DNA of 64,000 bases from Hofstenia miamia (GCA_004352715.1 SCFE01000095.1:1652399-1716398), one strand, 5' to 3'; positions 43,394-54,953 are shown, counted from the stretch's first letter. Program-made: numbers and translations. Notes: a model not told the origin generated them from the letters alone.

Positions 43394-46250
43394 GGAGTAA
43401 TTGAGATGTGAGTGTTTTCTGTGTTGTGTTTGGATGTGAGCATGTATATAATATATAGTTACATTTCGAAAAGCAAAATATATAACTAAATAATAAACAA
43501 ATTTACCAGTTTGATTGATTTAGGCATTTTGAGGATAGAGGGATGGGGTCGGAAGGAGACATCGACGCGTTGAGGAGCTTGCGACTTTTGCATACGAGAT
43601 ATAAGGAGCACGCAATGATGAGAGAGTGATTTGGCGAGGACTGAGATGATTCTTTAATGTATGAGTCATTTGCTTGATTCCATTTCGAGAAAGATATAAG
43701 TTTTTTCAAATGATTCTTAATAAACTATTGGGTGAAAAAAGTCTTATGCATTCATTGGTGTTATACATTTTAGCCAAACGATATGTATCAACAAAAGATG
43801 AAAATAGTTAGTTTTGGAAAAAAATATTTTTTGAATTCACATAAATATATAAAAATTCGCTTTGCTATTTATGTGTTAGATATGTTGATACAGCATAAAG
43901 AATCCTTAAGAAAGTTCTTGCATCGAAGCTACAAATTAGTTTATTAAGAAAATACTACAGTTTTGCCTATCAATGATCCATATTAGACATTCAAAATTCA
44001 TTTGTTGTAAATATAGAATCACAATGTATTCTTAGAGTGATGATAATGAGTAACAAACAATATTTAAGCGATCAATTGAGTGGTTGACTGTCTCATAGGT
44101 ATCATATTTATATGCATTTACAGTAGTCTTTGAAATATTGCAAGTATTCATAAAATTGATTTTCCATTTTCAAGACTATTTTGTGATTGCTACCTCACAG
44201 CCAAATGCTTACAGTTGTGTCGAATGATGTTGTAGCAATTACGACTACTGATTTTTAAGCGATTTGTGCGTTATGAGACCGTGTTTAGAAGTCAGTGAAC
44301 GAAACATAGTTCATTAATAGTGAATAATTTCGTGAAATTCATAAATGGTTGCTTGTGTTATTTACAAGATTTTAGTATTTCTTCATCAAAATAGTGGTTC
44401 CTTTACCATCTGAAATGCAGTTAAATGAATTAATTCGCATGCAAGCCTTAAATGCATTAGGTAGTCAGATCTGACCACTAATAAAACTAGCTGATTTGTT
44501 TAGCATTTATGATATATACAGAAATGGACTTGCCCGAAAACTTTGGCCCAAGTCCAGTCAGGCCTACGAAACCCTAAACGCAGCTCAAATCCGGTCTATT
44601 TCTGCAGCTGAATCAAGAATGCTGGCGATGTGTTTGCAGATGCTAGAAACCATTTCTGGTGAAGCTTTACAAAGTACTTGCGACAATATAAACAGTTGTG
44701 ATAGGAATCCTTCCTCAATATGAGGAGACTTTCTAAAAAAATTGATTACATGAGCCAAGATCAGTTCAAGGTTGTTTCCAAGTATATATTTGTTTTGATA
44801 AAAAATCAATAAGGTCTGTGAGAATTTGTAATAAACTTAAGCTTATCGGCGATATATGTTAAAGATTTTGCGTAAATATTAAAGCGATGTCTCTTCCCTT
44901 TTCCTAACAATTGATGAACATTTTATAACTTGCAAAGGCTGCTCTAGTCTGATTTTCCTCATGCGAGGCAAATTTTTGAAATCTTTTGATTGTTAAGGAA
45001 AGGTACAATGCAGCAATATAGACGAGAATTCTGTAGTCAAAAAATTTCTAATTCTCCAAAATTTTAAATTTCCAGATTTTTTGTTGAAGAAGAAAGCAGT
45101 TTTTAGGTAAAACGACGCAATTTACAACACAAAGCATGCTTCAAAGCGTTGCCCAGTTGTTGTATTTGGTAATATGATTGAAATAGCATATATTAAGGCC
45201 AAGGATTTCATGAAAAAAAACGCGACAAAAAAATTTGAACAAAAACTTTATATCCTATTTGGCTAATTTTCTTCCGACAGATGCATGTCAAAGAAGTTCA
45301 TCCCAATGCAACACTACCAATGCCGTCGGTATTTCTCCAAGAAATGCGCTATTTAAACCAATTATAGAGAAACGCTTCCTATGTGGAGCCATAAGGCCAA
45401 TATAACTTATTCTGCTTGCAGGAGGCGAAAATGTGGAAATTGGAATTTACACGTGTGAAAAATGTGCGTATGATGCATTTGCAATGACTGTATGTATTTG
45501 GAAATTCAATGGAAAACAAACTTAATTTATTTTCTGATACTTTTATTTCACTTTGCACAGTTTTTCACAAGATGCTCAATTCCTAAGCATGTAAATTTTT
45601 GTGGATTGAATTGCATTTAGATCGGTAAATATTCCCAACAACCCAGGGTGATGTTTTCTTCTGTTTGTGAAAAGTAAGAATTATTCGAGGACTCAATCAT
45701 TATTTTTAAGGGGACCCATTTCACAAGTATCTTTCTGAAACAATTCGCTATATTAAAAAATTGTTTTACATTTACGCAGTGCAAGTCGACTCTTATTGTA
45801 ATGAAGCTAGAAATGTGATTATGCCATTAAAAGAAAGAATAATATTTTTACAAACAAGCACTTAAGCGGATTTTAAAATGTTCTTAGTTAAATGCTTAAA
45901 AGTTTTCCTTTATGCCTTTTATTATAATTGCATCTGTAAAATTGTAAATCGTGATTAAGGACTTAAAGAAATAATTATTGAATTTTATATGGTAATGAAC
46001 ATTAACTTTCTTTTACCTCAAATTTAAAAAATACAATGGCGGTAGGAAGATTTTTATATTATAAATGTATCTTTAAGATATGCTTTACAATAAATAACAA
46101 GCTATCTTTGACATTCAATACCACGAATATCATAATGAATAGAATTTCATATCTTGTCAGTCTATCAGTTGATTGAAATTTAAAGAATAAAATCTGTCAG
46201 GCATGTGATCTTAAATGCTATTCACATGTCAAAGCTAATTTAACTGGAAG

Positions 46251-46319
<69 letters not shown>

Positions 46320-47664
46320 CTTTGGTTATGCTTGAAGAGCGATTAAGTTTTGCTCTCAAAATTGTAGTAATTGTAGTAATTGGTCGAATCCTCTGTTACC
46401 AAGCTTATTTTTTATAGTTTGCGTTGTTTCTGCTTAGAGACTAAATCGACAAATTACACTGTGCAACAAAGGTTTTGCTTCTTACGCGATTTTATTGTTT
46501 TTAGAAGTAGTTTGACATGCTGATTTCAAAAATGTACTTTATAAAAAATTCTAAAACGAGGTTTTTTTGTTATTGGGAGCCTATGTAAGGAATCTCCTTC
46601 GCGAGACTTCTGAGTTGAACAAGAGACAATCCAGAAATTGTAATCATTTTTAATCTGTATACATGTGTTTCATTAAATTTTACCTCAATTTTCATCATCC
46701 ATACATGTAGACACATACGCAATTAAGCAATCATATTCATTTCGGTTTACATTATGTCAAATTTATTAGAAATATCAATTATTCACGCATTTACTGAATA
46801 CAATTTTTCATTAAAATCATGAAAAATTGAATTTACCATATCTTGAAAAGTTCATGTTAGATTGTAAAATAGAATGAATACTGAAAATCAGCGTGAAAAA
46901 CTTATCTAGATCATTTGTAAATTAGAGAAGAAAAAAAATTTTTTTTGTGACCCATTGTTATCATTGCTAAAATATCGTAGGAATTTTCAGGTATTCACAG
47001 CGATTTTTATGAAGTCACTTCTGAAAAAATCACTTGAATTTGAACTTAAACGTGCAAGAATCTACACACTGGTACTTCTTTTATATATCCTTGCTAAAAT
47101 ACATTCGAGATTAACAACTGATTTTTCTCTAAATCGAATGGAAATCTTTGTGAGGCTTACTATTACATTAAATATTTAGAATTCAAAAATAACTATGTGT
47201 GGTCACATTAAAATTGTTTTTTGGGAAAATATTCAAAATGAAGAAATCTAATTTCTTGGACTTTGTTAGTTGCACATTTTTGGGGAAATCTCCTAGTGAT
47301 TTCTACTATGTTAGTTTGACATTTAGACAGCTTTAGCTATAGTCTGCAATTGGTTTTGTTTGAAATGTCAGGATTATCCTCCTCTTGTGAAATTTGCCCA
47401 AAATCACTGCACCATTTTTAATGGCACCCATTAAATAATAATTGAATTGTTCAATAATTGCATATTTCACTCCAAAATTGCTATGTTTGTTTATATGATT
47501 AAAAGATTTAATAAACATTTTTGTTTAGCATAGTTTAAAGAAAGACTTTAATTTATTTCAATATGCTTATAACAATACATCTAATCATTTACTAAAAAAA
47601 TCTTTTAGCCTATTGTAATTGTTCTGAGATTCTGTTGAGTGACAATTGATGTTCCAGTAAAATA
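43394..47664. other. long stretch without a recognised gene
   Basis: A 75-codon frame at 44496-44723 (plus, no ATG) reads RKLWPKSSQAYETLNAAQIR and onward with unusually balanced composition. It could be an exon, but no family is recognised. A long TA microsatellite lies at about 46256-46319. The rest is AT-rich and uninformative. Confidence 0.45.
46256..46319. repeat. long TA microsatellite
   Basis: About 64 bases of TA repeat with a single C interruption. Confidence 0.92.
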
Positions 47665-48164
47665 GCGTACACACTTAAAACTTTGCGTGCAACCTTTCTT
47701 GATTTAATGAGACACACAACAAAAGTGGGAAGTGTGTAAGTTATTCCAACTTTGTTGTAAACCAAATTTGAAAAGTAAATTGGTTCTACTTTTCCGAAAA
47801 CCTTTCGTGATTTAATTAAGCGCACAACGAAAGTTGGAAGTTTGTGCGCGATTCCAACTTTGTTGTGAACTTTTAATTCATATATTACGATTATGTCATT
47901 TCTCACAGAGAAAGAGTTTAACCGCGGATTAAATTTACATAACTGACTAAAATTCCACAAGATCTTTTCAAAACGAGGATTTCTTTCTTCAGACTGCTTG
48001 ATTGTATTGGTTGTAGTGCATTTTACTGTTAAATTTAATTTTTAAAAATGGTAATAAATATAATTCAAGCAAAAAGTTGTGCACAAAGTTGTGTACGCAA
48101 AATATTTTTGCTGTGAACTTCATAATTACCCAAAAAGTTAAGGACAACGTTGTAAGTGTGTACG
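47665..48164. mobile_element. MITE with TA target duplication, about 500 bp
   Basis: The ends read GCGTACACACTTAAAACTTTG inward from the left and GCGTACACACTTACAACGTTG from the right, each preceded by TA (47663-47664 and 48165-48166). The interior is non-coding and contains internal direct repeats and many CAACTTTGTTGT-like segments. The TA duplication suggests a Tc1/mariner-type parent. Confidence 0.78.
47691..47871. repeat. two 73-bp direct repeats inside the MITE
   Basis: Copies at about 47691-47764 and 47799-47871 begin AACCTTTCTTGATTTAAT and AACCTTTCGTGATTTAAT and end CCAACTTTGTTGT. They are roughly 80 % identical with a period near 108 bases. They make the 116-codon minus-strand frame at 47610-47960 look internally repetitive. 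Confidence 0.75.
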
Positions 48165-48166
48165 CT

Positions 48167-49460
48167 ACTTAATCATTTATCAAGGTGCCCTAAGTATTTA
48201 GGTTATGAAGAGCACAGATGAGCATGGTTCAAAATATATATGAATATATGTATATATGTATATATATCAAAAAGACTTTAAATTTCCTATTTGCTACGCC
48301 TATAGTGGGCATATTCACATAAAATACTGAAATTGAAAAATGTGTTTAGGCTGTCAGACAGAATTTTTTCATTATTGAACAATGGAAATGATTAAATACA
48401 GAAAATTACAAACTAGCCTGATTCCATTAAATTGAAAATTATCATGAGAATTGAAATTAACATCGTCTAAATGTCAATTAAAATTTGAAGTCAAGACAGA
48501 GAGATTAAGTTGCCCGTCATGACAAAGACATCGTTCATGAATCGAGATCTTTTCTGATGGTTTGATCACATTTTGTCTGGATAGCTCAGCAATTAGAGTA
48601 GGCTTAAGGGACTACAATTGGCTTTATTGCTTCTTAGATTATTCTTTTTAATTCAATTCATGATTGATGCTAAAAGCTAATCACTGCATTAGTGTTTAAT
48701 TGACCAAGATAAATATCGATAATCATATCTTTAGTCAAAGCAAAGATAAATATTCCAATTCCATTTTTATTCCTGTAAATAAATAAATAGATGGAAACAT
48801 TCATTTCATTGAGGTAAAGAGTTAATTTATGCGAGGCTTAAAAAATGTAATAATTTGGTATTGGTTGTGATAGCTGAATAAGTAAATTGGAAAAAAGTAA
48901 TATATATTTTTAGTCGAATATAAAGTACTGCTCTTTTATAAAACCTTTCATAAATGTTAAATTTAATTATGGTTCTAGCGACCTTCATTCAAATATTAAT
49001 ATATAATAACTTTTGAAAAAATTAACAGCATAAAATTTCATATTTATAGAATATTTCGAATTTCATGGTGTTTGTTCTAATTTTTAAAATAATAAAGATT
49101 GTGTTACTTTCAGTAGTTTTGAACAAATGGGTATGAATTATGTGCCACGCTACGCCACTCGAGCCGAATAAAATTCTTAGATTACAAAAATTTTCGCTGA
49201 GTTCTGTCCTGTAGATACAGAAACTATATGGTTGAGTGGGGGCAGTTGTAAAAAAAGCTTAGGTATGCCTTGCTCCTATTTATTTGTCATTATAAGTAAT
49301 TTGAATGCAATTTTAATGATGTGCAATAAAGGTTTCTACCCATACACGTGAATGAAATTTTATTTCTGCATTTAACGAGTTTCAATAATATTATATTTTA
49401 TCGTTTTCAACATTTTAATTGTAACTTATGTTTTTGAAAAAACTTTATTTAAAATACATA
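48167..49460. other. AT-rich stretch without a gene
   Basis: Nothing recognised apart from a short TATG-rich patch at about 48235-48267. Confidence 0.5.
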
Positions 49461-49751
49461 CAGGGCCGTGGCTTGCATTTGAAATTTAGGGGGGCCATGG
49501 CCCCGCAAAGTTCAATAATTAATCATAGTTTTACTCATATGAAATAGTTTCACACTTTTTCATTGAATTTTTAAATAGAATGGCATTAGTATTTTATATA
49601 TTTCAACTAAAATGTATTCACTCTAACTTAGTTACAGAATATTAGAATTCATTCTATGGAGTTTTGTATTCAGGATGCCAAGAGGAAGGGGGACCCAGTG
49701 TCCCGACAGGGAGGGCCATGGCCCCCTGGTCCTCTCCTATCCACGGCCCTG
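49461..49751. mobile_element. hAT-type MITE, 291 bp
   Basis: Both ends read CAGGGCCGTGG inward, and both carry a subterminal GGGGGCCATGGCCCC-like palindrome (about 49490-49505 and 49707-49724). Flanks AATACATA and AATACTAT agree in the first five bases and may be a decayed 8-bp target duplication, as made by hAT elements. No coding capacity. Confidence 0.78.
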
Positions 49752-50320
49752 AATACTATGGAGGGGAAATCTTACCCACTAAGCACCTGCTGGTAGCACC
49801 AATGCGCGCACATCACTAATGCATATGTAAACTAAGATGTGTGTTAAAAACTTTTTTGATTTTTTTGAAATGAACCACAAAAACCATCCCCGTTATTTGA
49901 AATAGGTGGAATTTTTTAGTTCTGTTCATTTTTGCTTTGATTTGCGGCGCGTAATACATGCATTTTAACTCTCCTTTTGTACTACAGGGAATTGTAATAT
50001 AATTTTACTAACACAAATTATCCTATATTTACATTACATGTAAATAAGCAAGAAAAGACAAAAAATACTAACAACTCTATATTTCTATGAATTTGATATA
50101 ATACTTAGGAAACCCTCGTATTACTTTGTTAGTATAGGAATAATTGATTGCAATATTGTAATAATTAGTGTCCCTTGACTGCTTATTTGGCTATTTTGTA
50201 CATTTGATTTACTGTGCATTTACCTTCGCAACAAGCCCCTTTTATGAATATCGATATGTATATATATTTCTACCAAGACAAAGAAGCATATGAAACTGAA
50301 ATGCTAAACGTGTTCTAGTA
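49752..50320. other. non-coding stretch before the Penelope fragment
   Basis: No gene. It includes the first member of a direct-repeat pair (about 50216-50260). Confidence 0.45.
50216..50260 (+). repeat. direct repeat, left copy
   Basis: TGTGCATTTACCTTCGCAAC followed by AAGCCCCTTTTATG resembles CGTGCATTTACCCTCATAAC then AAGCTCTTTTATG at 54616-54655. The pair brackets the Penelope/gypsy cluster. It may be the remains of a long terminal repeat or two copies of another dispersed repeat. Confidence 0.45.
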
Positions 50321-50605
50321 AGTTGTGACGTGAAGTCATCATTTACAAATATTCAATTAAAGAAAAATTTAATCACATCATTAAGTTACTACCAAAAGAA
50401 AAAATATCAATTGGCCATAAACGCTATTAAATTGTTAAATATGTGCTGCATGAACATCTCGTTCTATTTAAATGTGTTCTTTGTCGCCAAATTAATGGAA
50501 TGGCCATGGGATCGGCACTTGGCTCAACAATTTCAACGTTTATAATCTATATTATAGAAAATGATTTCATAAATGCATCAACTTTATTTACTCCTCGATG
50601 CTACT
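50321..50605 (+). pseudogene. Penelope-like reverse transcriptase fragment
   Basis: The plus strand reads SCDVKSSFTNIQLKKNLI (motif A with its catalytic Asp) and, after a frameshift, CRQINGMAMGSALGSTISTF then IIYIIENDF (motif B region). These match the Penelope family and resemble the copy at 8151-9600, in opposite orientation. The fragment stops before the YVDD catalytic motif, and a CAGGGGCACACCGAG transposon-end-like motif follows at about 50606. It is dead and truncated on both sides. Confidence 0.8.
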
Positions 50606-50646
50606 CAGGGGCACACCGAGCTTTTTTCTAAGGAGGGGAATTATTC

Positions 50647-50647
<1 letters not shown>

Positions 50648-50679
<32 letters not shown>

Positions 50680-50692
50680 ATATATATACATG
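50648..50692. repeat. TA/TG microsatellite
   Basis: A TA run broken by TGTGTGTA, at the junction between the Penelope fragment and the gypsy protease piece. Confidence 0.85.
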
Positions 50693-50820
50693 ATGATAGA
50701 ATTTGAGTCATTAAAATCCCAGCCACTAGAAGTAGATGACATCAACATTTCATATGAGTAGTTGGAAAAGAGATTTTGAATTAGGTGAGTCAAAGAACTA
50801 TATTTGTCTAGTGATAAAGA

Positions 50821-50945
50821 AAATGATGAAGAATATACAAATGCAGAAAAATTAATCAATTGAAAGCATAGTAACAAGCGTAAAATCAAAATAATGGTCG
50901 ACTCAGGAGACCAATGTAATGTTCTTTATCAAATTTCTTATCATT
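50821..50945 (+). pseudogene. Ty3/gypsy aspartic protease fragment
   Basis: The plus strand reads EKLIN*KHSNKRKIKIMVDS then GDQCNVL. VDSGDQCNVL resembles the catalytic D(T/S)GA..NVL loop of retrotransposon proteases, with Asp in place of the usual Ala, and the preceding basic IKI strand fits. A stop lies just upstream and no flap region is recognised. The match is short, so confidence is moderate. Confidence 0.5.
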
Positions 50946-50969
50946 ATTCGTGTTTGCATGATATTTAAC

Positions 50970-51955
50970 TCGTGAAAATGCGTCTGCTAGAACCATGCAT
51001 TTACATGTAATTGATGCTCTTGGGTACTTCGCTATGGGAAAAAGTAGCTTTTGAACTCGTGGTGGTGTGTCATGAATTTGCTTTTTGTGGATGACTTCGA
51101 AAGTTTTGCAACCAGAATGAACTATAAAGCATGTTTCATAAAATTTTGTCCATCTGTAAACAACAGCAAGAAGCTCTTATTCAATTTGCTCATAGTTTTG
51201 TTCTGTAGGTCTTAGTGGTCTGCAGTATAAGTGAAAGCTCTTCTTTCGTGTAGCAGTCCAGCGTTAGTGAATACTCTGAAGAGTCCTCTTGCAAAGTTGA
51301 TTTTGAGTTACGGTAAAAATGTTTTAAAAAAGGCTTTTTTAAATAGGATTTCATTAATGTTTCCAACGCGTTTGAATGTTCGGTGTTCCATTGCCATTTA
51401 GTGTTTACTTTCATTAGCGAGTGTAGAAGAGTTGTGATTTTTGGAGATTTGTTCAATAAAGGTGCAAAACGTTTGCCATTCCTAAAAAATCTCTGAAGTT
51501 CCTTCTTGTCACTTGGTGTAGGGTAATTGGCAATTCTCGTTGTCTTTTCATGATCGAGATGAAAAATCCATGTTGATCTACAATGGAAAAAAATTATATA
51601 CCGACGTTTTTTCTTTACTGAAATTTATCAAGTTTGAACTTAATGTTATATTCTCGGGCTTTTCTTCATTCGTTGCAAAACACAGGTCAACATGGTCAAC
51701 CATTTCACAGACCTCCAAATATCTTCCCGACGACGTGCATGATTTAGTGGAAAATGTGGTTCTCGGATAATATTTGAGCTGAATTGCTTAGCAGCCATGG
51801 TTAATCGAATATCTCAATTTCTTCTTTCAGTAATCACGAGAATGTTAGCCCAATTTGCACTGTCTTCCGCCTTGGTAATCACATTATTAATTTCCAATTT
51901 GGTCAAATTTTCTTCCCATTTATCTAAAGTTGTAAGTGGTGTTCTTCTAGGAAGG
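50970..51955 (-). pseudogene. Ty3/gypsy reverse transcriptase to RNase H remnant
   Basis: The minus strand from 51955 reads LPRRTPL, LTKLEINNVITKAEDSANWA then NILVITERRN (reverse transcriptase fingers), SSNIIREPHFPLNHARRRED (cf. DLN..I.REH.PLP..ED), IANYPTPSDKKELQRFF (connection start), LLHSLMKVNTKWQWNTEHSN (51456-51190 frame), NYEQIE*ELLAVVYRWTKFY, FEVIHKKQIHDTPPRVQKLL then FPIAKY, and ADAFSRV (cf. ADALSR) near 50975. The polymerase palm with its YxDD is not recognisable between REDI and NYPTP, so it is deleted or decayed. Stops and frame changes occur throughout. Orientation is opposite to the protease and integrase pieces on either side. Confidence 0.82.
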
Positions 51956-53579
51956 AGTGCCACCGGAAGCAATTCAGCATTGAGGGGGCAAATCTCATAT
52001 TATTTACGAATTAATTTTTAAGCATTTGCATTTAAAGTTTGTTCTTATCAAAAATATAATTACTACGATCTAAGGCTACGGTTAGACTACGTGATTGGTA
52101 GCAAGAAAAGTCACAAAATAACGGCACATCGCTAATTATCTCGGTGGTTAGACGTGCGATTTTACCAAAATGTGGCAGATCACGCGTGAGAAATCACATA
52201 GTCTAACCGTGGCCTAACTCTGCATAAAATACTATGTCATTTGCATATTTAATATCCTGCAGTACCATTCCTCATACACCCATATTTCATAGGCACTGTT
52301 TACACAATTTTTTTTAATTCTTTCAACAAATCATTAGAAATCAGTACTTTTTGCAAAATTTGGAATAGTTTTCATTGTTAAAATACCTTTTTTAAAGTAA
52401 AAATCAACAGCGTTAGTGCTTGTGTACGTTTATATTTTACCAAGAAGCTTAACATAAACAAATGTGGACATATGTTGTGTATGGCTGCATTTCTCAGAGT
52501 ATAAGTTTATAGCTGGATTTTTATTTATCCTGTGAAATCGTCATAGTTCATACTGAATTTAATATTTTCAAACAACTCTTCAATCAAATATTTGAAAATT
52601 GGGTGTAGAGTATGATTGTTTGGGAAATGTATTCTGCGATTGTGGGTTAGATTAGGTATGCACATCTATATAAAATTATTAAAATTTATATTTCCCTCTT
52701 GGTTCAAAAACTATTTGCTAATTATATAAATTTTAATTAAATAGATTAAATAATTGTTTTTAGCATAAATTGTACATTTGAATAAGAATATTAATCTATG
52801 TGCAGATGCAGACTCAAACTGATCAATAACAGCATTAGTAGAAGACAATTTCTGTGGCCTTGAATCAAGAGAATCATCTATAATTGATCTCGACTCAAAA
52901 CTGATCAGTACGACATCAAAAATACAAAACATTTTATCTACATTTTTGAACAAATGCTATAAGTATATATCTTAAGTTTAGAAATATGGGATAATAACAT
53001 AAATTTTTAATGTGCAGCCATGTAATGATGTGCCAGAAATATTTTCTGCGCGGAATTATTTTAAAATAGTAAATATTTTCAATGAAAAATATTTTTTGTA
53101 AGACTATCCAAATAACTGAGGAGCAAAATTCAAAGGCGGTTTCTGATCTATGAGCATTTAAAATTTTTTAGGAAAGCATCAAATGTTAAAAGAATTTCTG
53201 AGAAGTTTGCAATTAACGAATAATTTTATTGTAGGAAATAAATAACTTTTTTCATCTAAGCAATAGAGGATTTGTAATATCTGCCATCTTTGCCGAAGAC
53301 TATGACATTGGTTGCTGGCAATGGTAACTCGCGAATTCTTGCATGTTTTTGGAATATGACACATTGTAATTAAATCTTTCAAAATAAAGAATAGCATAAT
53401 ATTCATTTGGAGATTCAAATTTATGTGCTAGTATCTATGAAACGTGGATCTGTCTCATTTTGTTAGTATGAATTTTAGTTAGCATAATAAACTACAACAT
53501 TGAGGTGGCACAGCCATCCCAATATTGAATATTGAGATGGCAGCTGCCACTCCTGTCACCACACTTCCGGCGCCAATGT
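51956..53579. mobile_element. 1.6-kb insertion splitting the gypsy remnant
   Basis: The gypsy protein breaks at KQFMHLP (53585) and resumes at LPRRTPL (51955). The two edges share TAGGAAGG (51948-51955 and 53580-53587), a candidate 8-bp target duplication. The insert ends are related: AGTGCCACCGGAAG on the left, and ATTGGCGCCGGAAG read inward on the right, starting 2 bases inside (11 of 14 match). This looks like a DNA transposon of a class with 8-bp duplications. No transposase is recognised inside. It contains the MITE at 52074-52214. Confidence 0.65.
52074..52214. mobile_element. Harbinger-type MITE, 141 bp
   Basis: The ends read GGCTACGGTTAGACTACGTG and GGCCACGGTTAGACTATGTG inward (about 21 of 23 match), flanked by TAA at 52071-52073 and 52215-52217. 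A related half-element (GTAGGTTAGACTACATGATC) occurs at about 25076 and in its mirror copy near 37800. Confidence 0.83.
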
Positions 53580-53587
53580 TAGGAAGG

Positions 53588-53757
53588 TGCATGAACTGTT
53601 TTGTGTCGGGTTTTAACTTTATTTCGTATTTGACTTTGTAATGTCCTAAACCTTTAAAGACATCAAAGTAGTGGTTTGCTATGGCATTTGGAGAGCTTTC
53701 GTCCAGTTTTGGTAGGAAGACTGGTGTTAAAGAACATGGCGTTACATTCTTCTGCAC
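53588..53757 (-). pseudogene. Ty3/gypsy protease-RT linker fragment
   Basis: The minus strand reads ANHYFDVFKGLGHYKVKYEI then KLKPDTKQFMHLP, matching the gypsy linker pattern (DLF.GLG.....Y.I.L.P...P) that precedes PPRR.P. It runs directly into the insertion at 53579. Its natural continuation is at 51955 on the other side of the insert. Confidence 0.72.
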
Positions 53758-54185
53758 ACTATCCTAAAATGATGTGACTTCGTAGAGGCATTGCTTAATA
53801 TCGTGTGAACAAGTGAGCCTTTCTTAAAATTAATTTTTAGGAGGTGATTTTCCAAGCAAGCTTTCAATTTTACATGTATAATTGTAATGACATCGTCTGA
53901 GTATATAATAAGTTTGGATACGTAACTTCTTCACTTATTCCCCAAGATTATGGGTAAAGAGAGGATTCTTTACTTGCACCTTATTACCTCCATAAGCAGT
54001 TCATCTGAATTCGTATGGTTTTATCTATTGATTAGTAAATCCAAATGACTTGAAATTTTGAAGAAAAAGAATATATCATTCGCCATCAATCAGGTTTTAA
54101 AACTTAACCCAATTGATACAAGAACGAAGATGAGTTTAGCAGAGAGTACAATGTTAAACTCACCAAGGTGATCTTATTTACTTAG
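53758..54185. other. decayed sequence between gypsy pieces
   Basis: No clear coding. It contains one expected inversion breakpoint between the minus-strand linker and the plus-strand integrase. Confidence 0.35.
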
Positions 54186-54449
54186 AATGGCTGGTCAGAA
54201 AATTTAGCACAGAAAGATCTAGATCTGAATCTATTTTGGAAAGTAAGATATGAACTATCGACAGTAGATCACAGTTTCCTAAAAGGCGACAGAATAATCA
54301 TACCTTCTTGCATGAAAGACAAGATCCTTATACTCATACATGCATGGCCTATATATGAAGGAATTGAGAAGAATATTCTCTTTGCAAACGAGAACCACTA
54401 TTGGGAGAAAATGAATGGATACATTAAAATATGTGAACAGATGTTCTAA
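54186..54449 (+). pseudogene. Ty3/gypsy integrase N-terminal fragment
   Basis: An 87-residue open stretch without an early ATG: NGWSENL, FWKVRYELSTVDHSFLKGDR then IIIPSCMKDKILILIH, GIEKNILFANENHYWEKMNG and YIKICEQ. It fits the pre-integrase region and the HHCC zinc-binding domain of gypsy integrases (YW..R.ELS...G...KG.RI.IP...R..IL..IH). The second His and second Cys of the zinc motif are lost. The DDE core was not seen downstream. Confidence 0.75.
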
Positions 54450-54615
54450 GTGTAATATAGACCATGTAAAAAACAAACAATCATACAGTATGAGAGACCA
54501 AATGTTTCTTTGATGAAAATTGAGTTCTTTTGCTGAATACAATCATTTGGATCAAATTATTTAATAACAATAGAATAATACTCTCGCTTTATAAGATGCA
54601 AAAAAATCAAATACA

Positions 54616-54660
54616 TGCCGTGCATTTACCCTCATAACAAGCTCTTTTATGTACATACAT
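54616..54660 (+). repeat. direct repeat, right copy
   Basis: Partner of 50216-50260, 4.4 kb away and roughly 80 % similar over about 45 bases. Confidence 0.45.
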
Positions 54661-54834
54661 GTATATGAATGTTGTGATGTGATTTTAATAATAAGATTTT
54701 ACTCGTATTGCATAGCATTATAAAAAGTATGACGCCGAGAATTTTAGTGCTTACTGACAAATAGGTTTCGGTGAACTCTCTCCCCGTTTAAGTTATGGTT
54801 ACGAATAAGTCTAAGCAATAACAACTTTACTTCA

Positions 54835-54866
54835 TTGCAACGTCACGTCTTGACGTGTATAAAAGT
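54835..54866 (+). promoter_or_regulatory. CRE-like palindrome beside a TATA box
   Basis: CACGTCTTGACGTG (about 54844-54857) is a 6+2+6 palindrome with two TGACG/CGTCA half-sites, followed directly by TATAAAAG (about 54857-54865). Together they resemble a core promoter on the plus strand. It lies 0.4 kb after the gypsy integrase fragment and might be the promoter of a long terminal repeat, but no LTR was delimited. Confidence 0.35.
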
Positions 54867-54914
54867 TGACCTTGTGGTTAAATCAAATCAAAAGACTTAG
54901 GCCCTTAGCATACG

Positions 54915-54918
<4 letters not shown>

Positions 54919-54949
<31 letters not shown>
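54919..54949. repeat. TA microsatellite
   Basis: An uninterrupted TA run of about 31 bases. Confidence 0.9.

Positions 54950-54953
<4 letters not shown>

Noticed and set aside
47610-47960. 116-codon frame with an internal protein-level repeat
   Set aside because: The repeat is explained at DNA level by two direct repeats inside a MITE.
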